From Candidatus Rifleibacteriota bacterium (GTDB taxonomy: Bacteria > Riflebacteria > Ozemobacteria > Ozemobacterales > Ozemobacteraceae), in the NCBI GenBank assembly GCA_029565415.1, contig JAKQOH010000197.1, positions 1 to 64,000 on the forward strand: 64,000 nt of DNA, given 5' to 3'. Position 1 is the first letter of the stretch; each line of letters opens with the position of its first letter. A model generated the notes under the pieces. It did no database searches, was not told the DNA's origin, and saw only the letters and a list, made by a program, of their open reading frames with translations. Position numbers and translations under genes: made by a program. Of the stretch, positions 1 through 7,348 are shown one piece after another.

Positions 1-360
1 GCGTGCATGAGGAAGATGCTTCACATCATCTACGGATGCTGGATTTCCGGAAAACCTTTTGATGCCGCCCATGAGAAGGGGCGGCAGGCAGCAAAGCCGC
101 GCCCCGAAGCGGAAGCGGCCACCACAGAACCCCCGCAGCCATCCCCTGTTTGCACTGTGGTTGCCCCCGTCTCCCGTCGGGAAGCGGCGAAAAGAAGAAA
201 GGCGACAACCATGCCACAGACGGATACCTGCCGTCGGGAACGTGGTCTCGGTGTCGCCTCTGTATCCCATCCTACATGACCCCAAAAAGGGATTCAAGAA
301 ATGCAAAAATACGCTTGCATTTCAACGGAGTATCTCTGTGGCTCGGTGGTGCGTTGCCTT

Positions 361-380
361 GGGCGGTTCACGAACCGCCC
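361..380 (+). terminator. Hairpin, possible terminator
   Basis: GGGCGGTTC and GAACCGCCC form a perfect 9-bp stem with a 2-nt loop. A T-rich stretch begins about 20 nt downstream (T run near 403-408), which is too far for a textbook intrinsic terminator. It may end a plus-strand transcript entering from the left. Confidence 0.3.
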
Positions 381-546
381 CTAAGAATTATATCGGTTGT
401 TATTTTTTGTGACTTCGTGTCCGGGATAATGGGTTCATCCGGAGAACCGATCCGTAGATGTCGCTGATAGCACAGATGAACTCCTGAATCATTTTTTTTC
501 CACGGAGGAACCAGGGCAGAAAGAACATGCGGTCCTGAAAGCAGAA

Positions 547-576
547 GCCCCGGCGAAGCGCAGGCTTCGCCGGGGC
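547..576 (-). terminator. Catalase terminator hairpin
   Basis: GCCCCGGCGAAGC (547-559) and GCTTCGCCGGGGC (564-576) form a perfect 13-bp stem with a 4-nt loop, 20 bp past the catalase stop codon. The U tract on the minus strand is weak (TTCTG), so termination may be partial or Rho-assisted. Confidence 0.6.
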
Positions 577-595
577 GGTCGTCAGGGCGGGTATC

Positions 596-2053
596 TTACT
601 TCGGAACTTCGGTGAGAGGAATGCCGAGGGCGTCGGCGACGCCCTTTCCGTAGGCGGGATCGGCTTTCAGGCAGTTGCCGATGTGGCGGATTTTGATCTC
701 TCGCGGGGCATCGCCCATGGCGCGGGCGGTGTTCTCGAACAGTCTCTGCTGCTCGTCGGGCTTCATGAGGCGGAACAGTTTGCCGGGCTGGGAGTAGTAA
801 TCCTCGTCGGCGCGGTGGTTCCAGTGGTCGGCCGCGCCGTCGAGGTCGAGGGGTGGTTCGGCGAAGTTCGGCTGCTGCTGCCATTCGCCGTAACTGTTCG
901 GCTCGTAGCCCAGCGTACTGCCGTGGTTGCCGTCGACGCGCATTGCGCCGTCGCGGTGGTAGCTGTGAAAAGGGCACCGTGCCTTGTTGACGGGAATGAG
1001 GTGATGGTTCACGCCGAGGCGGTAGCGCTGGGCGTCGCCATACGAGAAAAGGCGTCCCTGCAGCATCTTGTCGGGCGAGAAGCCGATGCCGGGCACGATG
1101 TTCGCCGGGTTGAACGCCGACTGCTCAACTTCGGCGAAGTAGTTTTCGGGGTTCTTGTTCAGCTCGAGTACGCCCACTTCGATCAGCGGGTAATCCTTGT
1201 GGAACCAGACCTTCGTAAGATCGAAGGGGTGGTAGGGGCATGTCGCCGCGGCCTTTTCGGGCATGATCTGGATGAACAGCTTCCAGCGCGGGAAGTCCCC
1301 CTTCTCGATGCTCTCATACAGGTCGTGCTGGTGGCTTTCGCGGCACTTGCCGACAAGCGTCTCGGCTTCCTGGTCGGTGAGGTTCTTGATGCCCTGCTGG
1401 CTGCGGAGATGGAACTTCACCCAGAATCGCTCGTTCTGCGCGTTGATCAGGCTGAACGTATGACTGCCGAAGCCGTGCATGTGCCGGTACGTCGCCGGAA
1501 TGCCTCGGTCGCTCATGACGATGGTGATCTGGTGGAGCGCTTCGGGAAGCGACGTCCAGAAGTCCCAGTTGTTCTTCGCGCTTCGCAGGTTCGTGCGCGG
1601 GTCACGCTTGACGGCGTGGTTCAGATCGGGAAACTTCAGCGGATCGCGCAGGAAGAAGACTGGCGTGTTGTTCCCGACGAGGTCCCAGTTGCCTTCCTCG
1701 GTGTAGAACTTGATGGCGAAACCGCGAATATCGCGCTCGGCATCGGCCGCGCCGCGTTCTCCGGCGACGGTCGAGAAGCGCACGAACAGCTCCGTCTTCT
1801 TGCCGATTTCGGAGAATATCTTCGCCTTTGTATATTTTGTGATATCGTGCGTGACGGTGAAGCAGCCGTAGGCACCGGAGCCCTTGGCGTGCATGCGCCG
1901 TTCGGGGATGACTTCACGGTCGAAGTGGGCGAGCTTTTCCAGGAACCAGACATCCTGCAACAACTGCGGGCCTCGCGGCCCGGCGGTCAGGACATTCTGG
2001 TTGTCGGGCACAGGCGCCCCGGCGTTGGTGGTCAGTTTTTTCTTCTCGTCCAT
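596..2053 (-). CDS. katA: Monofunctional heme catalase
   Basis: Cytoplasmic enzyme that disproportionates hydrogen peroxide to water and oxygen. The 485-residue length is typical of small-subunit (clade 3) catalases. Visible motifs are the distal heme-pocket [12 protein letters not shown] with catalytic His54, the [12 protein letters not shown] segment with the distal Asn, and the proximal RLFSYGD segment supplying the heme-ligand Tyr. The start at MDEKKK was chosen because GGAAGAGGAGA lies just upstream; the open frame extends further but without a binding site. It is followed by a strong hairpin. Upstream is a 17-bp-period direct repeat that could be a peroxide- or iron-responsive control site. 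In an otherwise Fe-S-rich, apparently anaerobic gene set this points to oxygen exposure. Confidence 0.96.
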   Translation of the reverse strand: MDEKKKLTTNAGAPVPDNQNVLTAGPRGPQLLQDVWFLEKLAHFDREVIPERRMHAKGSGAYGCFTVTHDITKYTKAKIFSEIGKKTELFVRFSTVAGERGAADAERDIRGFAIKFYTEEGNWDLVGNNTPVFFLRDPLKFPDLNHAVKRDPRTNLRSAKNNWDFWTSLPEALHQITIVMSDRGIPATYRHMHGFGSHTFSLINAQNERFWVKFHLRSQQGIKNLTDQEAETLVGKCRESHQHDLYESIEKGDFPRWKLFIQIMPEKAAATCPYHPFDLTKVWFHKDYPLIEVGVLELNKNPENYFAEVEQSAFNPANIVPGIGFSPDKMLQGRLFSYGDAQRYRLGVNHHLIPVNKARCPFHSYHRDGAMRVDGNHGSTLGYEPNSYGEWQQQPNFAEPPLDLDGAADHWNHRADEDYYSQPGKLFRLMKPDEQQRLFENTARAMGDAPREIKIRHIGNCLKADPAYGKGVADALGIPLTEVPK

Positions 2054-2133
2054 AGATTCTCCTCTTCCGTTTATGTCCTTCCGGCATCTCTCGACCGCTC
2101 CCGGTCTGCCGGATCGTTTCACCCGTTCAGCAT

Positions 2134-2164
2134 ATCATAATAATTCTGACATAGGAATAATTCT
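2134..2164 (-). promoter_or_regulatory. Candidate catalase control region with direct repeats
   Basis: The 9-mer AATAATTCT (plus strand) occurs at 2139-2147 and again at 2156-2164, a 17-bp period. Next to it a minus-strand TATGAT (2134-2139) could serve as a -10 box for the catalase. The AT richness contrasts with the surroundings and resembles Fur/PerR-type targets, but no canonical box is present. Confidence 0.35.
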
Positions 2165-2658
2165 TATTTTTTGGCAAACCGGTCGTCAGCCAGGACGGCC
2201 ACCCCGGGCAGGAGACGGTCGGCATACCAGCCGATCCGATCGGCATCGCGGACATCGAGCGATGGTATATATGGCTTGATATCCAACAGCGGGGTGCCGT
2301 CGAGCATGTCGACCCCGGCGATCTCGAGGATGTTCCCGCGGACGGCGACCAGACGGACGACCGAAAGGCCGATCGGGTTGGGCCGTTTCGGGGCACGGGT
2401 GGCAAAAATGCCGTGTTCGACGGTATCGAGATAGGGTTTCACCCGGAGGGCTCCGGCACCGATCCCGTGGAACGCATAGATCAGGTGGAGATGGCTGAAG
2501 CCTTCGATATCGAGAAGGCCGTCGGCATACTCGGGAAGGATCTCGATCGTGCCGGTTTCCTCTCCCGCCATGCTGGCCTGGATCGGCGTTCCCTCCTGGC
2601 TCGTGAACCGCGTGCGGATGATGCCGATCTGTTTCCATGCATATAGTTCTCGTTCCAT
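2164..2658 (-). CDS. trmO: tRNA (N6-threonylcarbamoyladenosine37-N6)-methyltransferase TrmO
   Basis: A 164-residue protein of the TsaA/TrmO family, SAM-dependent methyltransferases of beta-barrel fold that convert t6A37 to m6t6A37 in tRNA. The family signature is clear: FSHLHLIYAFH around residue 55 and the RAPKRPNPIGLSVVRL block around residue 90. The start MERELYAWK follows a GGGAGAC binding site; the open frame upstream has none. It lies upstream of the catalase on the same strand with about 110 bp between them. An AT-rich codon patch lies near the 3' end (2261-2283). Confidence 0.9.
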   Translation of the reverse strand: MERELYAWKQIGIIRTRFTSQEGTPIQASMAGEETGTIEILPEYADGLLDIEGFSHLHLIYAFHGIGAGALRVKPYLDTVEHGIFATRAPKRPNPIGLSVVRLVAVRGNILEIAGVDMLDGTPLLDIKPYIPSLDVRDADRIGWYADRLLPGVAVLADDRFAKK

Positions 2659-2712
2659 CGTCGTCTCCCGTGTGATGGTGTACCTCCGGTGTGTTCGAAT
2701 CCACCTGAATTC

Positions 2713-2789
2713 ATCCGCAGATTGCACAGATGGCGCAGATCGCCATCTCCTTCATAATCCTATCTGTGTAATCTGCGACATCTGCGGAT
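2713..2789. repeat. Inverted repeat built of 9-bp CAGAT units
   Basis: Two 28-bp arms face each other (2713-2740 and the reverse complement of 2762-2789). Each arm starts ATCCGCAGAT and then has two further units of the form NNN-R-CAGAT, a 9-bp period. The NNN triplets differ between arms while the CAGAT cores are kept. It sits between the divergent trmO and DUF134-NifX genes and looks like a dispersed intergenic repeat. Confidence 0.6.
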
Positions 2790-2838
2790 CGTAATCCCGG
2801 GACTCTCGCCAACATTCCTGGAGTGTGATATCGTGTTC

Positions 2839-2863
2839 ATGCTCACTATTATGAGCATATGAT
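2839..2863 (+). promoter_or_regulatory. Dyad operator and -10 box before the DUF134-NifX gene
   Basis: ATGCTCA (2839-2845) and TGAGCAT (2852-2858) form a perfect 7-bp dyad with a 6-bp spacer. It is immediately followed by TATGAT (2858-2863), a good -10 box, 20 bp upstream of the start codon. The downstream gene begins with a helix-turn-helix DUF134 domain, so autoregulation through this dyad is plausible (inference). Confidence 0.5.
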
Positions 2864-2883
2864 AACATATCTGGAGAATGAAC

Positions 2884-3615
2884 ATGGTCAGGCCGCATTC
2901 GTGCAGAAAAATTTCCGGGAAGCCCGTCGCCAGCGTTTTCAAGCCGGCGGGCATTCCTGCGCGCGACCTGGATTTTCTGGTGCTGACCCTCGATGAGTTC
3001 GAGGCCCTGAAGCTGGCCGATCTCGAAGGGAAATACCAGGAGGAAGCCGCGCGGCTGATGCATGTTTCGCGGCCCACGTTCGGCCGCATCATCGAGTCAG
3101 CCCACCGCAAGATCGCCGAAGCCCTCGTCTTTGGCAAGGCTCTCCGGATCGAAGGCGGCCCCGTTGCCGTCACATCCGACACACCTTCATCACACCAAGG
3201 AGAATCCATGAACATCTGCATTCCGATCGTCGAAGACAAGGGCCTTCAAAGCCAGGTGAACGGCCATTTCGGCTCGGCACCGCTGTTTCTGATCGTCGAT
3301 ACCGAGAAGCTGTCGACCCGTGCCATCATCAACCAGAATGCCCAGCACACCCACGGCATGTGCCAGCCCCTCGCGTCACTGAGCAACGAAAAGCTCGACG
3401 CCGTCGTCGTCGGAGGAATCGGCATGGGAGCGCTCACCAAGCTGCGTGCCGCCGGCATCAAGGTGTATATGGGCCGTCAGGCGACGGTCGAGCAGGTCAT
3501 TGCCGAGTTCAAGACCGGCAACCTGCGTGAAGTCACCCCGCAAACGGCCTGTGCCCACCATGGGGACGGCCATGGCCACGACCACGGGCACCCTCACGGC
3601 CACGGCGAAAAATAG
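2884..3615 (+). CDS. DUF134 DNA-binding domain fused to NifX/NifB-type cofactor-binding domain
   Basis: About 243 residues. Residues 1-95 are a DUF134 domain (RPHSCRKI near the N-terminus, then a helix-turn-helix around EEAARLMHVSRPTFGRIIE). Residues 108-215 form a dinitrogenase iron-molybdenum cofactor domain (MNICIPIVEDKG, VNGHFGSAPLF, the HTHGMCQP loop, VVVGGIGMGAL). The C-terminus is a histidine-rich tail with eight His, a probable metal-binding segment. The start at 2884 was chosen because GGAG lies 7 nt upstream; the ATG at 2878 is too close to it. An in-frame ATG at 3208, at the start of the second domain, is preceded by AAGGAG with a 5-nt spacer, so the NifX part may also be made separately. 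Likely role: metal- or Fe-S-responsive regulation. Such proteins often accompany MinD-like ferredoxin ATPases, two of which lie 13 kb away. Confidence 0.85.
   Translation: MVRPHSCRKISGKPVASVFKPAGIPARDLDFLVLTLDEFEALKLADLEGKYQEEAARLMHVSRPTFGRIIESAHRKIAEALVFGKALRIEGGPVAVTSDTPSSHQGESMNICIPIVEDKGLQSQVNGHFGSAPLFLIVDTEKLSTRAIINQNAQHTHGMCQPLASLSNEKLDAVVVGGIGMGALTKLRAAGIKVYMGRQATVEQVIAEFKTGNLREVTPQTACAHHGDGHGHDHGHPHGHGEK
3197..3210 (+). promoter_or_regulatory. Internal ribosome binding site and start codon inside the fusion gene
   Basis: AAGGAG (3197-3202), a 5-nt spacer and ATG (3208-3210), in frame with the upstream DUF134 domain and exactly at the border with the NifX-like domain. This is at least as strong as the binding site of the full-length start and predicts a second, about 135-residue product. 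Confidence 0.55.
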
Positions 3616-3660
3616 CCCATCGCCCGCACGGCCATCGAGCCCGAATCCGGCGCAACCCGC

Positions 3661-3688
3661 ACGAAGCCCCTCATCCGAGGGGCTTCGT
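3661..3688 (+). terminator. Terminator after the DUF134-NifX gene
   Basis: ACGAAGCCCCTC and GAGGGGCTTCGT form a perfect 12-bp stem with a 4-nt loop, followed by CATTTC. It lies between convergent genes ending at 3615 (+) and 3714 (-) and may act in both directions. Confidence 0.75.
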
Positions 3689-3713
3689 CATTTCATGTAC
3701 CACCGGAAGCGCA

Positions 3714-4079
3714 TCAGCCTCCGTAGCGTCCCGTCCGGAGAAGCACGAGGGTGCAGGCTTCCAGCACCTTGACGCCTGCCAGGCGGAGCTTTTCCGCGAG
3801 GCCGGGATTTTCGGTGCCGGGGTTGAAGATCACCCGCCGGGCCCCGGCGGCGAGGATCGCATCCTCCATCGCAGGCTGCTTCGCGGGCGACACATACATC
3901 GTGATGGTATCTATTTTATCCTGAATTTTATCCAGCGACCGATACACCGGAACACCCTCGATCGTCTCGAGAGCCGGGTGCACCGGAAAGACGGCATGTC
4001 CCGCTTCCCTGAGCAGAACGAGAGCCTTGTAACTATAGCGTTCAGGATTGTCACTGGCACCGATGACGGCGGTATTCAT
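3714..4079 (-). CDS. CoA-binding domain protein (YccU-like)
   Basis: A 121-residue single-domain Rossmann-fold protein of the CoA_binding_2 family. It shows the N-terminal nucleotide-binding motif VIGASDNPERYSYKAL, the VFPVHP strand, and the C-terminal VKVLEACTLVLL. Family members bind CoA; the physiological role is generally unknown. The start ATG overlaps the TGA of the upstream nuclease gene (ATGA), with GGGAGG about 8 nt before it, so the two are translationally coupled. A clear AT-rich synonymous-codon patch occupies 3905-3933. Confidence 0.88.
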   Translation of the reverse strand: MNTAVIGASDNPERYSYKALVLLREAGHAVFPVHPALETIEGVPVYRSLDKIQDKIDTITMYVSPAKQPAMEDAILAAGARRVIFNPGTENPGLAEKLRLAGVKVLEACTLVLLRTGRYGG

Positions 4080-4969
4080 GGCGTATCCTCCCGAATGGCA
4101 TCGGTTCGGGCTGGCCCCGGGCGTGCCGGGCGATCGAGAGCCTCCCGGAGAAGCCGGGCCAGCCGGACCCCGGCGCGCATCAACTGGAGTTTGACGATCG
4201 GCCGGACGGCGGCAAGCCAGTCCGGCGTGATGACCGAACCCGGTTCGAAGGAGTAGCCCCAAACCTGGCCAAGCCGGTGCGACTCGTTCACCCAGTCGGC
4301 GAGGGTTCCGGCGGCAATCGCGGCGGTATCCGTCGCCCGAAGCTCCTGCTGAAGGATTCCGGCCAACCGCCGCTCATTCACCCCGAACGAATCGACGATC
4401 CGGAAGTCCCAGACATGATGGAGCTTCATTTCATCCCCATCGAGTCGCACCATTCGCGCGTTTCCGCCAGCATCCCCCCGGTTCGTGCAGTGCAGCGGCT
4501 GGTGCAGGTCACCGACGAGATGGACGAGGAACTTGAGGGCTTCCAGACGTTCTCCGTCGGGCTTTCCGGCATCACCCAGCAGCCGGGTCATCGTGTCCAC
4601 CGCGTGGACGATATGCTTTCCTGCCGCACCGTCCCGCGCCTCGTCGTAACCGCCGGCTGTGAAGGGGATTTCGACGATGTGATAATGAGCCGTCTCGGGC
4701 CGATTCGGTCGCACATGATCGGCCCATCCGGCGACCGAGACGAGCGTCGCCTTGCGGGGATGGCGAGCGTCATCCCCGGGGCGGTCATCCCGTTCTCCTT
4801 CCAGGAGGCGCCGCGCCTCGTCGTAGGCGGCGGGCGCTTCCGCCCGCAGGATGTCGGCGGCCAGGAGGGCGATGACCCGGTGCCCCGGGCCGCTCCAGGC
4901 ATGCATGACGGATGGGCACAGCGCCACCAGGCATGCCACGAGGAGACGGACGGTTTTCGTGAAGGGCAT
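4076..4969 (-). CDS. Secreted S1/P1-type zinc nuclease
   Basis: A 297-residue exported protein of the S1/P1 nuclease (phospholipase C/P1) family, enzymes that bind three zinc ions and cut single-stranded nucleic acids. A signal peptide (residues 1-24) would be cleaved after HA to leave Trp25, the N-terminal residue that in this family is itself a zinc ligand, followed by His30 (WSGPGH). Further ligand segments are GWADHVR, AHYHIVEIP, FLVHLVGDLHQPLH and HHVWDFRIVD. It starts 1 nt after the stop of the EF-hand membrane protein gene and overlaps the next gene, so it is the middle gene of an operon. Likely role: periplasmic or extracellular nucleic acid scavenging. Confidence 0.93.
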   Translation of the reverse strand: MPFTKTVRLLVACLVALCPSVMHAWSGPGHRVIALLAADILRAEAPAAYDEARRLLEGERDDRPGDDARHPRKATLVSVAGWADHVRPNRPETAHYHIVEIPFTAGGYDEARDGAAGKHIVHAVDTMTRLLGDAGKPDGERLEALKFLVHLVGDLHQPLHCTNRGDAGGNARMVRLDGDEMKLHHVWDFRIVDSFGVNERRLAGILQQELRATDTAAIAAGTLADWVNESHRLGQVWGYSFEPGSVITPDWLAAVRPIVKLQLMRAGVRLARLLREALDRPARPGPARTDAIREDTP

Positions 4970-4970
4970 G

Positions 4971-7298
4971 TTACCGGGAAGCTCCGGAAGCCGATTCGGG
5001 GGCAGGGATCGCCACCGGCGCGGCCGGAGTCACGGGCACGGGGGCGGGCGGCTGGACGGCTTTCGGGTCGAGAGCCGGAGCCGTGACAGGGGCTTTTCCC
5101 GCATGCTGTTTCCGGTGCTTCATCTGGCGGTGCAGTTTGAGTCCGCCCGTGATGATGACGGCGAGGACGAGGAGCCAGATGATACGGCGGGGCCAGGGAT
5201 TCTCGGCATCCGCGAAGGGGTCGTCGAGGGTCCGGCGGGCCCCGTCGGGGAGCTGGGCGATCTTCGTCAGCGAGCCGCCGAAGGCAATGCTCATCATGAG
5301 GCGGGAGTTGATCGCCCACCCGTTCGCATCGAGGATCGGGCCGACATTGCGGTTCCGGAGCCGGATGGCAGCCATGACCATCGAAGGGCCCGAGATGAGG
5401 AGCAGCAGACCGAGCAAGGCGACCGGCATCTGCCACCAGGCGAGGGCAAGAAAGCCCGTCACGACGCTGGCGATCGCGGTGCCGATCGCGCCGATCGCAA
5501 GTCCTATAGCAGCGAATATACCGGCGAATTTGCCCACATCGAACGGCTGCGGGGGCGCGGCGGGCGGGGTTCCCGCCGGTGCTGCCGCGGCAGCCTGAGC
5601 CTTATCGGCGGCCCCGGCGATTCCACCGGCGAGTTTTTCCTGCATCGCTTTGTCACCCGCGCCGGCGAACTTCTCGACCTGTTCCGTGATCATCCGGCCG
5701 AGTCGCCGGTAGGGAGTCCAGAACGCCTCGCCGATGCTGATGGGATTCTCGACGAGCTTGACCACGACGGCATCCCAATCGCGGCCCCGCCGGTCGACGA
5801 AGATCCCGTGACGGCCGACCGCGAGACGCTCGGCATCCCCGGCAGTGAATCCGGCGACGATCGTCATCTTTTCGTTGCTTCCCGAGCGCACGCAGTCACA
5901 GTAGACGAGATAGGTCTGGCTCAGCGCAGCCATGGCGGCATGTTTGGCCGCGTCCTCGACGCGAAGGCACAGCTCACAGCTCCGGCCGTCCAGGAACAGG
6001 GTTCCATTCTGGAAAATGGCACCGCGCTTCCGATCGTAGAAGTCGCGAAACGAGACCATGTTATTCATTATTGTATAGAGATCACGATGCAATCGCACCA
6101 GCCGTTCGACGGCATCGATCGCTGCGGCTTCGGGTTCGAGAGCCTTGTCCTGGGCGATCAGCTCGCGGATCGCGCGCTCCTGACCACCCGCAAGCAGCGC
6201 TCGGATACGGGCAAGGCCGAGGGATTCGACCTCGGCGCCGGCTTTCCCGGCACGCCAGGTCTCGTGGGCGGTGAAGGTCGCCACGATTTTTTCCCATTCG
6301 GCGGCGGTGAGAGCCGTCTTTTCCCCGAGTCGGGGCAGGACGACGAGCCGGTTGAACGTGTCGATCGCCTTGATCCAGGCGGGATTGACGGCATCATTCA
6401 GCGGAAGCGCCCAGCCCGCCTCGATCCGCGCCAGCGGCAGCTCGGCCAGCTCCGGGCTTCCCGCGGAGAGGAGCCGGACGGCCATCTGTTCGTAATCTTT
6501 TTCGGACCGGTTGAGGGGCCCCGTCGAGCGGGCATCGAACGCCGCCAGCCGGCAGCGGGTGAAAAAGTCGTCGATCTTGGCCCGGACCGAGGTAAAGGCT
6601 GCATACGCCTCGACCGTCCCCTCGCGGTACGGCAGGATCGCCGGATCCGCCTCTCCGGCCCGCCACCAGGCATCATAGGCGCGGCAGGCCCCGAAAAACG
6701 CATCCAGCATCGCGCCGTCGACGCCCATCGTGCCGTCCCGGCCCGCAACACCGCCGCAACAGGCGACGATCTCGGTGATCGCCTTGCGCAGCGGCTCGTC
6801 GCCGGCCGAAGCCGGGGGAACGACACCGTCCCCGTTGAACCGGGTGACCGCAAACTTTTTCGAGGCATCGGCCACGTCGGCCACGGCGATCACCTCGGCA
6901 TCCGGTTTTCCCAGCTCGGCAAGGATCCGGCGGGCCGAGGCGGTCAGCCTCTTCCCCTCCTCATCGGCATCGTTGATTCCAGCCAGGGCGAGTGTTTCAG
7001 ACCGTTTCAGCAGCTCATCGGGATTCTTCAGCCGGTCGCAGACCCATTCGACGGCGGCAAGCAGTTCAGGCACGCGCACCCGTCCATCTTTGTCGGTATC
7101 GATCAGGCCGAGGGTCGCGGCATCCAGCTCGAGACCCTGCACGGGACAGCTCAGGGCCATCCACAGTTTGGGATCGAGTTCCTTCAGCGCCTTCAGATCG
7201 GCTCCGGAGTCGAGACTCACCTGGTCAACACCACCCGAACGGAAAAACCGCCAGGCATGTTTTTCGGAAGAAAGGGTCCGGGGTTCCGTGACGTTCAT
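4971..7298 (-). CDS. Large membrane protein with EF-hand loop, function unknown
   Basis: About 775 residues. A canonical EF-hand calcium loop (D67-T-D-K-D-G-R-V-R-V-P-E78) lies near the N-terminus, with a weaker one around residue 110 (NDADEEGKRL). A long helical, soluble-looking region follows, containing NGTLFLDGRSCELC and a cysteine cluster. Then come an alanine/proline linker, transmembrane segments around 585-638, one at about 702-719, and a proline-rich tail. I do not recognise a named family. The start at 7298 was preferred over the in-frame GTG at 7307 because GAGGTGG then has proper spacing. It is the first gene of a three-gene operon with a zinc nuclease and a CoA-binding protein; a minus-strand TATGAT at 7343-7348 could be its -10 box. 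Confidence 0.75.
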   Translation of the reverse strand: MNVTEPRTLSSEKHAWRFFRSGGVDQVSLDSGADLKALKELDPKLWMALSCPVQGLELDAATLGLIDTDKDGRVRVPELLAAVEWVCDRLKNPDELLKRSETLALAGINDADEEGKRLTASARRILAELGKPDAEVIAVADVADASKKFAVTRFNGDGVVPPASAGDEPLRKAITEIVACCGGVAGRDGTMGVDGAMLDAFFGACRAYDAWWRAGEADPAILPYREGTVEAYAAFTSVRAKIDDFFTRCRLAAFDARSTGPLNRSEKDYEQMAVRLLSAGSPELAELPLARIEAGWALPLNDAVNPAWIKAIDTFNRLVVLPRLGEKTALTAAEWEKIVATFTAHETWRAGKAGAEVESLGLARIRALLAGGQERAIRELIAQDKALEPEAAAIDAVERLVRLHRDLYTIMNNMVSFRDFYDRKRGAIFQNGTLFLDGRSCELCLRVEDAAKHAAMAALSQTYLVYCDCVRSGSNEKMTIVAGFTAGDAERLAVGRHGIFVDRRGRDWDAVVVKLVENPISIGEAFWTPYRRLGRMITEQVEKFAGAGDKAMQEKLAGGIAGAADKAQAAAAAPAGTPPAAPPQPFDVGKFAGIFAAIGLAIGAIGTAIASVVTGFLALAWWQMPVALLGLLLLISGPSMVMAAIRLRNRNVGPILDANGWAINSRLMMSIAFGGSLTKIAQLPDGARRTLDDPFADAENPWPRRIIWLLVLAVIITGGLKLHRQMKHRKQHAGKAPVTAPALDPKAVQPPAPVPVTPAAPVAIPAPESASGASR

Positions 7299-7348
7299 CG
7301 ATCCCACCTCGAAATCATTTTTGGCGTCTGGCCATTGTTGTCATCATA

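Larger units (their letters stand above)
1..595. other. Left-end region without a recognisable gene
   Basis: I find no credible gene here. The short reading frames on both strands have low-complexity, basic or proline-rich translations, no ribosome binding site and no recognisable domain, and they overlap each other. Visible structure consists of an inverted repeat around 62-85 (arms TGCCGCCC and GGGCGGCA), a perfect 9-bp hairpin at 361-380, and the catalase terminator at 547-576. The segment may be the decayed end of a gene lying to the left of the window. Confidence 0.5.

Noticed and set aside
1..595. Short reading frames at the left end
   Set aside because: Overlapping frames on both strands without binding sites or domains; treated as non-coding.
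683..2140. A 485-codon plus-strand frame over the catalase gene
   Set aside because: A mirror of the catalase gene with no recognisable motif; catalase motifs on the other strand are complete.
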